A DNA stretch of 64,000 nt from Streptococcus oralis (GCF_019929345.1 NZ_JAHZPJ010000001.1:248001-312000), one strand, 5' to 3'. Positions 1-7,888 are shown, counted from the stretch's first letter. The notes: generated by a model not told the origin, from the letters alone. Program-made: numbers and translations.

Positions 1-1934
1 CGTTGCTCATAGTTTTCTTGGGCACGGAGATTCATACAGTCCACACGATGAATAGCTACACCGCGTCCCTTAGTAATGTAGCCGACAATGTCGTCACCCG
101 GCACTGGATTACAACACTTGGCAATACGAACGAGGAGTCCTGAAGCACCTTCAATGATCACACCACCCTCATGCTTAACCTTGAGGGTTTCTTTGTTTTC
201 GACCTTAACTTCGCCACCTTTGACAAGCTCTTCTGCTTCCGCCTTGGCCTTAGCGCGTTCTTCCTCACGACGTTCCTTTTCGGTCAAACGGTTAAAGACG
301 GTAATAGCGCCAATTTCTCCAAAACCAATGGCTGCGTAGAGAGCCTCCTCTGTCTTGTAGCTGGTCTTTTGAAGAACCTCGTCCATATGGCGCTTGTCCA
401 TAAACTTATTGGCTATATAGCCGTTTTCTTGGAACTGGGCCATCAACATTTCACGGCCCTTGTTAACGGATAATTCCTTGTCTTGATTTTTAAAGAACTG
501 ACGAATCTTGTTGCGCGCCTTGCTGGTCTTGACCATGTTGAGCCAGTCACGACTCGGACCAAAGGAGTTGGGATTGGTGATAATTTCAACCTGATCCCCT
601 GTCTTGAGCTTGGTTGTCAGCGGAACCATACGGCCATTGACCTTGGCGCCAGTCGCTTTTTCACCGACTTTGGTATGGATTTCATAGGCAAAGTCAATCG
701 GTCCTGAATCTTTTGGAAGGGAGCGAACTGCACCATCAGGAGTAAAGACGTAAATCTCCTCCGCCAGATAGTTTTCCTTAACAGAGTCCACAAATTCCTT
801 GGCATCATCAGCCTGGTCTTGGAGCTCCATCATCTCCTTGATCCAGTTCATCCCAATAGCAGATTCCTTGCTGTTGACCTGCCCTTTAATGCCTTTCTTA
901 TAAGCCCAGTGAGCCGCAACCCCGTACTCAGCCACTTCGTGCATTTCTTTAGTACGAATCTGGAATTCAATCGGACCTTTTGGCCCATAAACAGTCGTAT
1001 GGATAGACTGGTAACCATTGGCCTTGCGATTGGCGATATAGTCTTTAAAGCGGCCTGGCATCGGTTTCCAAAGTTCATGCACATAACCTAGCATAGCATA
1101 GACATCACTCTGGGTATCTAAGATACAGCGAATGGCAATCAGGTCATAAATTTCCTCAAAGCGTTTCTTCTTATCCTGCATCTTGCGGTAAATCGAATAG
1201 ATATGCTTAGGACGACCATAGATTTTTCCTTTGAGATTGCGTTCGGTAGCATACTCTTCCAACTTGGTTACGACTTCATCGACCAAAGCCTCACGTTCTC
1301 TGCGTTTTTCCTTCATCATGTGAGTGATTTTGTAAAACTCAGTTGGATTGAGGTAACGGAAAGATAGATCTTCCAACTCCCACTTGACACTGGAAATCCC
1401 TAGACGATGAGCAAGTGGTGCGTAAATTTCCATGGTTTCTCTGGAGATCCGTTCTTGCTTGTCCTTTCGCAGGTGTTTGAGAGTCCGCATATTGTGCAAA
1501 CGATCCGATAATTTAACCAAGATAACACGGATATCCTCAGACATGGCCATAAGCATCTTGCGGTGATTTTCAGCCAATTGTTCCTCGAGTGATTTGTACT
1601 CAACCTTACCAAGCTTGGTCACCCCATCAACGATAATCCGAACATCATGACCGAACTCTCTCTCCAAATCATCCAGTGTCGCATCTGTGTCTTCAACAAC
1701 GTCATGCAAAAAACCACAGGCAACGGTTACGGCATCCAGCTTGAGCTTAGCCAGAATTCCTGCTACCTGAATGGGATGGATAATATAGGGCTCTCCTGAT
1801 TTCCGAAACTGCCCACTATGACAATCAACTGCGTAAATCAATGCTTTTTGTACAAAAGCAACGTCTTCCTTTGTTAAATATTCTTTCGTTAAAGCGACTA
1901 CCTGATCGCCCGTCAAATTCACTTCTTTCGGCAT
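1..1934 (-). CDS. rel: Bifunctional (p)ppGpp synthetase/hydrolase Rel (C-terminus beyond window)
   Basis: Long RelA/SpoT-family enzyme that makes and degrades (p)ppGpp, the cytoplasmic stringent-response alarmone. About 644 residues are visible; the full protein is usually about 740, so the ACT region lies past the left edge. In order: an HD hydrolase domain with HDVVED at residues 77-82 (intact, so hydrolase-competent), the synthetase domain in the middle (around YGRPKHIYSIYRKM and GRFKDYIANRK), a TGS domain (IYVFTPDGAVRSLP), and the zinc-finger-like CCNPVPGDD segment near the window edge. The start is the ATG at 1934, giving MPKEVNLTGDQV, the usual streptococcal N-terminus. No internal stop was seen. 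The gene is oriented away from the island on its right. Confidence 0.95.
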   Translation of the reverse strand, partial: MPKEVNLTGDQVVALTKEYLTKEDVAFVQKALIYAVDCHSGQFRKSGEPYIIHPIQVAGILAKLKLDAVTVACGFLHDVVEDTDATLDDLEREFGHDVRIIVDGVTKLGKVEYKSLEEQLAENHRKMLMAMSEDIRVILVKLSDRLHNMRTLKHLRKDKQERISRETMEIYAPLAHRLGISSVKWELEDLSFRYLNPTEFYKITHMMKEKRREREALVDEVVTKLEEYATERNLKGKIYGRPKHIYSIYRKMQDKKKRFEEIYDLIAIRCILDTQSDVYAMLGYVHELWKPMPGRFKDYIANRKANGYQSIHTTVYGPKGPIEFQIRTKEMHEVAEYGVAAHWAYKKGIKGQVNSKESAIGMNWIKEMMELQDQADDAKEFVDSVKENYLAEEIYVFTPDGAVRSLPKDSGPIDFAYEIHTKVGEKATGAKVNGRMVPLTTKLKTGDQVEIITNPNSFGPSRDWLNMVKTSKARNKIRQFFKNQDKELSVNKGREMLMAQFQENGYIANKFMDKRHMDEVLQKTSYKTEEALYAAIGFGEIGAITVFNRLTEKERREEERAKAKAEAEELVKGGEVKVENKETLKVKHEGGVIIEGASGLLVRIAKCCNPVPGDDIVGYITKGRGVAIHRVDCMNLRAQENYEQ

Positions 1935-2080
1935 CTATACTCTCCAATTCTTCCTACCATTTTATCACTTTTTTAAGGATATGAAAACTAGAAAAGCTCT
2001 GCAGTTCTATAATTTACTCCATTCCTTACAAGGATCTCAAAAAGAACAATAAACTTTAAACTGTTTTATTATTTTTATTT

Positions 2081-2283
2081 GATAAATTGTAAAATATAGT
2101 GCAACAAAAAAACTCATAGCGTTTCATTGGTGTAAACTGTAAGTAACCACACAAACAGAACCCGAGGAAAAACTATGAGCTACTCTCATCTTACCATAAC
2201 CGATCGAATAAAGATAGAAACCTACTTGGAATTAGGTTTGAAACCTTGCCAATTTGCAAGTAAACTTAGTGTCCATAAGTCTA
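2081..2283 (+). mobile_element. 5' remnant of an IS30-family (IS1239-like) insertion sequence, copy 1
   Basis: From GATAAATTGTAAAATATAGT onward this stretch is nearly the same as the left part of copy 2 at 3659. It has the same leader and the same transposase start (ATGAGCTACT at 2175), reading MSYSHLTITDRIK. Homology stops near 2283, where the sequence switches to the inside of the ssb gene read on the other strand. Only about 200 bp of an element that is normally about 1 kb remain, so it cannot move. The rest of the 1935-2231 gap, from the rel start to this remnant, shows no gene. Confidence 0.8.
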
Positions 2284-2507
2284 CCATCTACTGAAATGAG
2301 ACTGCCTTTTGTTGCGTAGCTTGCCAAGGTTTCAGCCAATTTCCCCCCAAAAACCAGATTGATAAAGTCGGCTTCGCGTTCCCCATTTTGGTCTTTGTAA
2401 CGACGGTTCACAGCGATAGTTGCGCGCGCTACGGACTTGTCGTTGTTGGTTTTGTGCAATTCTGGTGTAGACGTCAAGCGTCCAATTAAGATAACTTTAT
2501 TATACAT
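2232..2507 (-). pseudogene. ssbB: Truncated competence-type single-stranded DNA-binding protein (SsbB)
   Basis: Residues 1 to about 75 are a typical streptococcal SsbB OB-fold N-terminus (MYNKVILIGRLTSTPELHK, then RATIAVNRRYKDQNGEREAD and LISVDG). After SVDG the frame runs into IS30 copy 1 and ends with an unrelated tail (RLMDTKFTCKLARFQT). SsbB is normally about 131 residues. The remaining beta strands and the acidic C-terminal tip that recruits partner proteins are missing, so the product is unlikely to work normally. SsbB protects incoming DNA during transformation. The upstream cin-box and the AGGAGGAAAG ribosome site are intact, so the break is in the body of the gene, not its expression signals. 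A housekeeping ssbA would be elsewhere. Confidence 0.85.
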
Positions 2508-2527
2508 ATTCTTTCCTCCTATCTTAT

Positions 2528-2535
2528 CATTCGTA
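2528..2535 (-). promoter_or_regulatory. cin-box (ComX/SigX promoter element) of ssbB
   Basis: On the minus strand the octamer is TACGAATG, one base off the late-competence consensus TACGAATA recognised by the alternative sigma factor ComX. It lies 20 bases before the ssbB ATG, with the AGGAGGAAAG ribosome site between. This is where the element is known in pneumococcal ssbB, and it identifies the truncated gene as the competence paralog rather than ssbA. Confidence 0.7.
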
Positions 2536-2585
2536 ATAGGAGGAAAATAGTGAAAAAATGTGGTATAGTATAGTTAAAAAGGAAA

Positions 2586-2732
2586 GTTGCAGTTTCTGCC
2601 CTTTTCCTACTAGATTTGTACAACGGCGGCTCCGATAACTATTACAAATACAACACTCCGAGCCAGAGCCCCACAGCCACTCCTCAATCATCAACCGACT
2701 CGCAAAGCAATAGCGACAGCGTCTTCTTTTGA
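2586..2732 (+). pseudogene. C-terminal fragment of an unknown protein, Ser/Thr/Gln-rich tail
   Basis: One frame reads VAVSALFLLDLYNGGSDNYY and continues into a low-complexity Thr/Ser/Gln/Asn tail ending SDSVFF with a TGA stop. A TAG 13 bases upstream in the same frame leaves no credible start, so it looks like the end of a secreted or membrane protein whose front has been deleted. A short hydrophobic run (AVSALFLL) precedes the tail. I do not recognise the family. The first bases may instead form a hairpin (GCAG-TTT-CTGC inside GGAAA...TTTCC), so the coding call is weak. The fragment is divergent from ssbB and about 90 bp from its start. Confidence 0.35.
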
Positions 2733-2771
2733 GACAGTATGAGGAAAAATTTAAAAATACTTACAATCATT

Positions 2772-2819
2772 ATAGCAGTGAAGCAAATGAGAAATTAAGC
2801 TCATTTGCTTCACTGCTAT
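2772..2819. terminator. Perfect 20-bp-stem hairpin directly after the rhodanese gene
   Basis: The left arm (2772-2791, ATAGCAGTGAAGCAAATGAG) and right arm (2800-2819) are perfectly complementary around an 8-base A/T loop. It begins two bases past the rhodanese stop codon, so it is placed as that gene's terminator, but there is no clear U-tract after it on the minus strand. It may act as an mRNA 3' stabiliser or come from a mobile element. Confidence 0.55.
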
Positions 2820-2821
2820 TG

Positions 2822-3181
2822 TTAATTATGCAAATCTTCTGTAAATAAACCTAAAGTTTTCCAAGCAGCTATACCACCAGATAATTCTTTTACTTTGAAA
2901 TGATTTTCCAACAAGATAATGGAAGCTTTTTTAGCCATATTGCACCAAACATCCCAACAATAAACAACAATTTCCTTATCCTTAGGCAACTCCTCTAAAC
3001 AGGAAGCTAAGTTATTCAGAGGAATTTCTATCGCTCCTTGAATTTTTTCTTTCTTCAAATGCGGAGGGGCATTTCGTACATCAATTAACATGAACTCTGT
3101 TCCTGATTTAGCTTGTGCCAAATAGTCCATCGGACTAATAGTCAACTCTGTTTGCAGTTTTAAAAACTCTAATTTATCCAT
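2822..3181 (-). CDS. Single-domain rhodanese-like sulfurtransferase
   Basis: A 119-residue protein with a single rhodanese fold: an N-terminal helix, the CH2A-like region FMLIDVRNAPPHLKKEKIQG (residues 30-49), and the active-site loop VVYCWDVWCNMA with the predicted persulfide-carrying Cys75 and a second Cys80. The C-terminal part, LSGGIAAWKTLGL, is typical of the family. The loop is unusual: most single-domain rhodaneses have C-x-x-G-x-R-S, and here the Gly and Arg are replaced by Trp and Asn, so substrate preference is unclear. The start overlaps the 3' end of the marR gene by 8 bases, indicating translational coupling. A MarR/rhodanese pair suggests sensing and handling of reactive sulfur or a related stress; that is inference. 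Confidence 0.8.
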   Translation of the reverse strand: MDKLEFLKLQTELTISPMDYLAQAKSGTEFMLIDVRNAPPHLKKEKIQGAIEIPLNNLASCLEELPKDKEIVVYCWDVWCNMAKKASIILLENHFKVKELSGGIAAWKTLGLFTEDLHN

Positions 3182-3605
3182 TGTTCTTCTCCTTTATAAA
3201 TTGAGCAATATCTAAGATAACCTTCTCTTGAATACCTGATAAGTCATTCAGCACTTCTTTCTCGACTCCTAGCATTTTTAACCACATTGTTTCTACAAGT
3301 TCTCTACCGCTATCTGTTAGCAACACGATGTTTTGCCGGCGATCCTGTGGATTCCGCTTCCGAAAAATTAGTCCTTTCATTTCCAAGCAATCAATTAATT
3401 GTCCAATAGTTGTTCTATCAATTTTAAGCAAATCGCCAACATTTATTTGCGTTAGCTCTTCCTTGTTAGATATGACTAACAGTATTCCATAATCTCTTGA
3501 ATTTATTTGATATTCTTTCAACAATTCTGAGAAACGCCAATCCATTTCCTGAGCTATTTTGCTTAATTGAAAACCCAACGATTTATTTACATCTATATTA
3601 ATCAT
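3174..3605 (-). CDS. MarR-family transcriptional regulator
   Basis: A 143-residue winged-helix regulator. The recognition region is INVGDLLKIDRTTIGQLID at about residues 54-72 and the wing is FRKRNPQDRRQNIVLLTD, with the family's conserved D-x-R in the wing. A single cysteine (Cys73) follows the recognition helix in DCLEMKGL and could be a redox or persulfide sensor; that is inference. It is the first gene of a two-gene operon with the rhodanese. Its promoter carries a perfect 21-bp palindrome over the -10 box, the usual arrangement for MarR autorepression. The start (ATG at 3605) has AAAGGA 6 bases upstream. It lies right beside IS30 copy 2, pointing to acquisition with mobile DNA. Confidence 0.85.
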   Translation of the reverse strand: MINIDVNKSLGFQLSKIAQEMDWRFSELLKEYQINSRDYGILLVISNKEELTQINVGDLLKIDRTTIGQLIDCLEMKGLIFRKRNPQDRRQNIVLLTDSGRELVETMWLKMLGVEKEVLNDLSGIQEKVILDIAQFIKEKNNG

Positions 3606-3613
3606 CCTTTCTG

Positions 3614-3634
3614 ATAATCAGTTTAACTGATTAT
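3614..3634. promoter_or_regulatory. Palindromic operator of the marR-rhodanese operon
   Basis: ATAATCAGTT-T-AACTGATTAT is a perfect inverted repeat (10 + 1 + 10) lying 9 bases upstream of the marR start and overlapping the -10 hexamer. The length and A/T-rich form fit MarR-family operators. The likely ligand-controlled binder is the adjacent MarR protein (inferred). Confidence 0.7.
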
Positions 3635-3658
3635 ATAACAAAAATATTTTTTTGTCAA
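3630..3658 (-). promoter_or_regulatory. Consensus sigma-70-type promoter of marR-rhodanese
   Basis: On the minus strand the -35 is TTGACA (3658-3653) and the -10 is TATAAT (3635-3630), separated by exactly 17 bases, a perfect match to the vegetative consensus. The -35 hexamer directly abuts the left end of IS30 copy 2 at 3659. Confidence 0.75.
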
Positions 3659-4138
3659 GATAAATTGTAAAATATAGTGCAACAAAAAAACTCATAATGT
3701 TTCATTGGTGTAAACTGTAAGTAACCACACAAACAGAATCCCGAGGAAAAACTATGAGCTACTTCCATCTTACCATAACCGACCGAATAAAGAGAGAAAC
3801 CTACTTGGAATTAGGTTTAAAACCTTGCCAAATTGCAAGAAAACTTGGCGTCCATAAGTCTACTATTTCAAGAGAGTTGAGACGATGTCAAAATGGTTAC
3901 TCCGCAGTCTTAGCACAGGAACAGTACGACCACAAGGCTAAGCAAAAAGGTCGGAAGTCTTGTTTCACACCAAAGTTGAAAAAGGAAATTGAGAACGGTT
4001 TAAAATCCTCCTGAGGCTTTGAACAAGGCCCTATATGATATCAATCACCAACCACGAAAATGTTTAGCTTACAGAACTGCTTATGAGACTCTAGTGGATG
4101 AGTTAGAGTAAATGTTGCGCTTATTCTTGCAATTTATC
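3659..4138 (+). mobile_element. Internally deleted IS30-family (IS1239-like) element, copy 2
   Basis: Both ends are present. The left begins GATAAATTGTAAAATATAGT and the right ends TTGCAATTTATC, so GATAAATTG and its complement CAATTTATC act as terminal repeats, with one mismatch further in. About 480 bp remain of an element expected to be about 1.05 kb. The transposase front (from 3754) and its last 30 or so residues (near 4050-4110, ending DELE) are kept, and the middle with the catalytic DDE core is gone. It cannot transpose by itself but could be mobilised in trans. It fills most of the gap between marR and the nucleotidase gene. Confidence 0.8.
3754..4014 (+). pseudogene. IS30-family transposase, N-terminal fragment
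   Basis: 86 residues starting MSYFHLTITDRIKRETYLEL, followed by a helix-turn-helix (ARKLGVHKSTISRELRR, about residues 28-44), the DNA-binding front of IS30-family transposases. The reading frame ends at 4014, where an internal deletion joins it to the C-terminal tail (LNKALYDINHQPRKCLAYRT, in another frame). The DDE catalytic domain is absent. RBS-like GAGGAAAAA lies just before the ATG. Confidence 0.8.
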
Positions 4139-4230
4139 ATTTATTTTTATAATTAATGAGGGCATTTTATAAATAATTTGTCATTTCCTATCGTTTTTAA
4201 ACACAGATTATAAAAACATTCGTAATTAAC

Positions 4231-4259
4231 TTGATTGATTGCCTTCCATCCTGTATAAT
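4231..4259 (+). promoter_or_regulatory. Promoter of the surface nucleotidase gene
   Basis: TTGATT (4231-4236), 17-base spacer, then TATAAT (4254-4259), ending 29 bases before the ATG at 4289, with a GAGGAG ribosome site at 4277-4282. Confidence 0.65.
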
Positions 4260-4288
4260 AGAGTGAAACTATTTTTGAGGAGATTTTT

Positions 4289-6664
4289 ATGTCATCATTT
4301 CGTAAACAAGCAGCCCTTTTAGGTCTGACTGCAGCTGTATTTGCGGCTTCTACTGCACAAGCAGATGAAAAAGCTGCAAATCTAGATACTAGCACAACAC
4401 CAACGCCAGTAGCAAATCAATCTGAGAAACCCGTTGCAACTACTGGAAATGAAAAGGGAACGGCATCTGAAAAAACAGACGCTCCTGCTAAGCAAGATGA
4501 AAATGCTACTCCAGTAGCAAGCACTGAAACAACCCCTTCTAAAGAAGGAAGCCTTGCAGACGACAAAGCCCTTCAACTAACAGAAGGACAGGAAGTCGAT
4601 GTCCGCATCCTTGCAACAACTGACCTTCACACTAATCTAGTTAACTATGATTATTACCAAGACAAACCTGCTGAGAACGTTGGACTAGCAAAGACAGCTG
4701 TTCTCATCGAGGAAGCTAAAAAAGAAAATAGCAATACACTTCTCGTAGATAATGGAGACACCATCCAAGGAACGCCACTTGGAACTTACAAGGCCATCGT
4801 TAACCCTGTCAAAGAAGGGGAACAACACCCTATGTATGCAGCCCTTCAAAAGCTCGGTTTTGAAGCTGGTACACTAGGAAATCATGAGTTTAACTATGGT
4901 TTAGACTACCTCAAACGTGTCATTGATACAGCTGGAATGCCAATTGTCAACGCCAATGTTGTAGATCCTAAAACGGGCGCTTATGTCTACGACCCTTATA
5001 AAATCATCAGCAAAACCTTTGTTGATAAAACTGGTCGCAAAACGACCGTCAAAATTGGGGTGACTGGAATTGTTCCCCCTCAAATTCTCAGCTGGGACAA
5101 GGCCAACCTCGAAGGAAAAATTCAGGTCAATGACTCCGTCGAAGCTATTCAAAAGATTATCCCTGAAATGCGCAAAGCAGGTGCAGACATCACTCTTGTA
5201 CTCTCTCACTCAGGCATCGGAGATGATAAGTACGAAAAAGGGGAAGAAAACGAAGGCTATCAAATTGCAAGTCTACCTGGTGTGGATGCAGTTGTAACAG
5301 GGCATTCTCACGCTGAATTTCCAAGTGGAAATGGCACTGGCTTTTATGAAAAATATGCTGGTGTTGATGGCGTAAATGGTAAGATTAATGGTACCCCTGT
5401 AACCATGGCTGGAAAATATGGGGATCACCTCGGCATTATCGACCTTAACCTTATCTACAAAAACGGAAAATGGACTGTTGCCAACAGCAAAGGTTCTATT
5501 CGTAAGATTCACACTAAGTCCAAAGACGCTGATGAACGAATCAAAGAAATTGCCAAAACAGCCCACGAAGGAACCATCCAATACGTTCGCCAACAAGTCG
5601 GAACAACAACCGCACCGATCACGAGTTATTTTGCCCTTGTCAAGGATGATCCATCTGTCCAAATCGTCAATAACGCGCAAATCTGGTATGCTAAGAAAGA
5701 ACTAGCAGGGACTCCTGAAGGAAATCTTCCTATTCTCTCGGCTGCGGCACCATTTAAGGCGGGAACCCGTGGAGATGCTACTGCCTATACAGATATTCCA
5801 GCTGGCCCAATCGCCATCAAAAACGTAGCCGATCTCTACCTCTACGACAATGTCACGGCCATCCTAAAAGTCACTGGAGCTCAACTCAAAGAATGGTTGG
5901 AAATGTCTGCTGGTCAGTTCAACACGATTGATCCAACTAAAAAAGAAGCGCAACAGCTCATCAATCCAAGCTACCGCACTTATAACTTTGACGTGATTGA
6001 CGGTGTAACCTATGAGTACGACGTCACCCAACCAAATAAATACGATCGCGAAGGTAAGTTAATCCACCCTGATGCTAGTCGTGTCCGCAACCTAAAATAC
6101 CAAGGAAAAGATGTCCGTCCAGATCAGGAATTCATCGTGGTAACCAACAATTATCGCGCAAATGGTAAATTCCCTGGTGTTCGTGATGCTAGCCTCAATC
6201 GTCTCCTCGGACTTGAAAATCGCCAGGTTATCATCAACTATATCCTCGATGTAAAAAATATCAACCCAAGTGCAGATAAAAACTGGCACTTCACAAACAG
6301 CATAAAAGGGTTGGACGTTCGTTTCTTGACAGCTGATAAGGCCAAAGACTTGGTCGGCACAGATGGTGACATTCAATATCTAGCAAGCTCTGACCAAGAA
6401 GGTTTCGGCGAATACCGCCTTCTTTATGTAGAGCCTAAGACTAAACCTGCAGAAACAAATCACCACGAAATTCAAGATACGCAGGGACAAAATCAAGGCG
6501 ATGCAATCACTCTTTCAAACGGTGGCCAAACTATTATTTTACCAAGCACTCATAATCCAGTAGCTACTACCCTACCAAATACAGGTGAGAAAACGTCTAT
6601 CCTAACCTTCCTAGGTGTCATTCTAGCGGGGCTTGGGCTTTCTCTCAAGAAAAAGGAAGAATAA
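4289..6664 (+). CDS. LPxTG-anchored 2',3'-cyclic nucleotide 2'-phosphodiesterase/3'-nucleotidase (CpdB/SntA-like)
   Basis: A 791-residue surface enzyme that hydrolyses extracellular nucleotides. Signal peptide about 1-25, cut after AQA. Residues about 26-95 are a Thr/Lys/Glu-rich linker. A calcineurin-like metallophosphoesterase domain follows, with all metal motifs: TTDLHTN, DNGDTIQG, GNHEFNYG and GHSHAEFP. A 5'-nucleotidase C-terminal substrate domain covers about 450-690. The sortase signal LPNTG is at 762-766, followed by a hydrophobic span and KKKEE. In streptococci this group (CpdB/SntA) degrades cyclic dinucleotides and cyclic nucleotides at the wall and feeds nucleoside uptake; the nucleoside importer lies 3 kb away. 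The exact substrate cannot be read from sequence. It is monocistronic, with its own promoter and terminator. Confidence 0.9.
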   Translation: MSSFRKQAALLGLTAAVFAASTAQADEKAANLDTSTTPTPVANQSEKPVATTGNEKGTASEKTDAPAKQDENATPVASTETTPSKEGSLADDKALQLTEGQEVDVRILATTDLHTNLVNYDYYQDKPAENVGLAKTAVLIEEAKKENSNTLLVDNGDTIQGTPLGTYKAIVNPVKEGEQHPMYAALQKLGFEAGTLGNHEFNYGLDYLKRVIDTAGMPIVNANVVDPKTGAYVYDPYKIISKTFVDKTGRKTTVKIGVTGIVPPQILSWDKANLEGKIQVNDSVEAIQKIIPEMRKAGADITLVLSHSGIGDDKYEKGEENEGYQIASLPGVDAVVTGHSHAEFPSGNGTGFYEKYAGVDGVNGKINGTPVTMAGKYGDHLGIIDLNLIYKNGKWTVANSKGSIRKIHTKSKDADERIKEIAKTAHEGTIQYVRQQVGTTTAPITSYFALVKDDPSVQIVNNAQIWYAKKELAGTPEGNLPILSAAAPFKAGTRGDATAYTDIPAGPIAIKNVADLYLYDNVTAILKVTGAQLKEWLEMSAGQFNTIDPTKKEAQQLINPSYRTYNFDVIDGVTYEYDVTQPNKYDREGKLIHPDASRVRNLKYQGKDVRPDQEFIVVTNNYRANGKFPGVRDASLNRLLGLENRQVIINYILDVKNINPSADKNWHFTNSIKGLDVRFLTADKAKDLVGTDGDIQYLASSDQEGFGEYRLLYVEPKTKPAETNHHEIQDTQGQNQGDAITLSNGGQTIILPSTHNPVATTLPNTGEKTSILTFLGVILAGLGLSLKKKEE

Positions 6665-6671
6665 TATAATA

Positions 6672-6703
6672 GAAGCAAGACGAGACTCGTCCTGCTTCTT
6701 TTT
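6672..6703 (+). terminator. Terminator of the nucleotidase gene
   Basis: GAAGCAAGACGAG pairs with CTCGTCCTGCTTC (one A-C mismatch), followed by TTTTT, 7 bases past the stop codon. Confidence 0.85.
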
Positions 6704-6711
6704 AACCAGCA

Positions 6712-6743
6712 AAAACACTGCCAGATTTCTCTAGCAGTGTTTT
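6712..6743 (-). terminator. Terminator of msmK
   Basis: On the minus strand AAAACACTGCTAGA-GAAA-TCTGGCAGTGTTTT forms a 14-bp stem (one G-T pair) closed by a GAAA tetraloop and followed by further T residues. It lies 15 bases past the msmK stop. Confidence 0.85.
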
Positions 6744-6757
6744 GACATTTCATTTGC

Positions 6758-7888
6758 TTAGTAGACTGTTTTCTCAGTTTCTACATCGAAGAAGTGTGCT
6801 TTGTTCAAGTCAAATCCAAGTTCAACTGTTGCACCTGTTTGCAAGTAGTCACGAGCATCCACTTTCGCAACAAATTCGTCTTTACCAACTTGGCAGTAAA
6901 GGTGAGATTCTGAACCAAGCAATTCTGATACAGAAATAGTTGCTTTTACAACTGATTCTGGGAATGTTTCAAGGAAAGCAGGTTCTGCATTCACATCTTC
7001 TGGACGAATACCGAAAATCAATTCTTTTCCTTCGTAGCCTTTTTCATGAAGAACTTTCAAAGCTCCTTCTGGAACTTTCAAGCGGAAACCGTCAGAAACA
7101 ATTTCATTGCCTTCTAATTTCACATTGATGAAGTTCATAGCTGGGCTTCCGATGAATCCTGCAACGAACTTGTTAACTGGGTTTTTGTAAACTTCTTGAG
7201 GTGTACCGATTTGTTCAACACGTCCGATAGTACCTGTACCAGCAGGGTTCTTAGTTGCTGACATGATAACGATACGGTCTGCAAGTGTCATCGCTTCTGT
7301 TTGGTCGTGAGTTACGTAGATAGTTGTAGCTCCGATACGACGGTGGATCTTCGCAATTTCAGCACGCATAGATACACGAAGTTTAGCATCCAAGTTTGAC
7401 AAAGGTTCGTCCATCAAGAACACTTTTGCATCACGGACGATGGCACGACCCATGGCAACACGTTGACGTTGACCACCTGAGAGGTCAGCAGGTTTACGAT
7501 CCAAGAATTCTTTCAAACCAAGGATTGCTGCAGCTTCTTGAACACGTTTGTCAATGTCTTCCTTGCTGTATTTACGCAATTTCAAACCGAAAGCCATGTT
7601 GTCATATACAGTCATGTGTGGGTAAAGAGCGTAGTTTTGGAAAACCATGGCGATGTCACGGTCTTTTGGAGCTACGTCATTGACAACCACGCCATCGATA
7701 GATGCAGTACCTTCTGTGATGTCTTCAAGACCAGCAATCATACGAAGAGTTGTTGATTTACCACATCCTGAAGGACCTACGAAAACGATAAACTCTTTAT
7801 CTTTGATGTCCAAGTTGAAGTCTTCAACTGAATAGTGTTCGCTGTTTGGATATTTTTTGTAAATATTTTTAAGATTTAATTCTACCAT
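6758..7888 (-). CDS. msmK: Multi-sugar ABC transporter ATP-binding protein MsmK
   Basis: A 376-residue ATPase of the MalK/UgpC type. Walker [10 protein letters not shown] at 38-46, Q-loop VFQNYALYP, signature LSGGQ at 136-140, Walker B VFLMDEP at about 157-162, and a C-terminal TOBE/regulatory domain (about 240-376). In pneumococcus MsmK is the shared ATPase that powers several carbohydrate importers (raffinose, maltodextrin, sialic acid), which explains why it stands alone here with no permease or binding-protein genes. The promoter contains a near-consensus cre site, so CcpA-mediated catabolite control is likely. ATG at 7888 preceded by GGAG. Confidence 0.93.
   Translation of the reverse strand: MVELNLKNIYKKYPNSEHYSVEDFNLDIKDKEFIVFVGPSGCGKSTTLRMIAGLEDITEGTASIDGVVVNDVAPKDRDIAMVFQNYALYPHMTVYDNMAFGLKLRKYSKEDIDKRVQEAAAILGLKEFLDRKPADLSGGQRQRVAMGRAIVRDAKVFLMDEPLSNLDAKLRVSMRAEIAKIHRRIGATTIYVTHDQTEAMTLADRIVIMSATKNPAGTGTIGRVEQIGTPQEVYKNPVNKFVAGFIGSPAMNFINVKLEGNEIVSDGFRLKVPEGALKVLHEKGYEGKELIFGIRPEDVNAEPAFLETFPESVVKATISVSELLGSESHLYCQVGKDEFVAKVDARDYLQTGATVELGFDLNKAHFFDVETEKTVY

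Noticed and set aside
88..1612. Several open frames on both strands inside rel
   Set aside because: They are out-of-frame readings of the rel coding sequence; only the minus-strand frame starting at 1934 encodes known domains.
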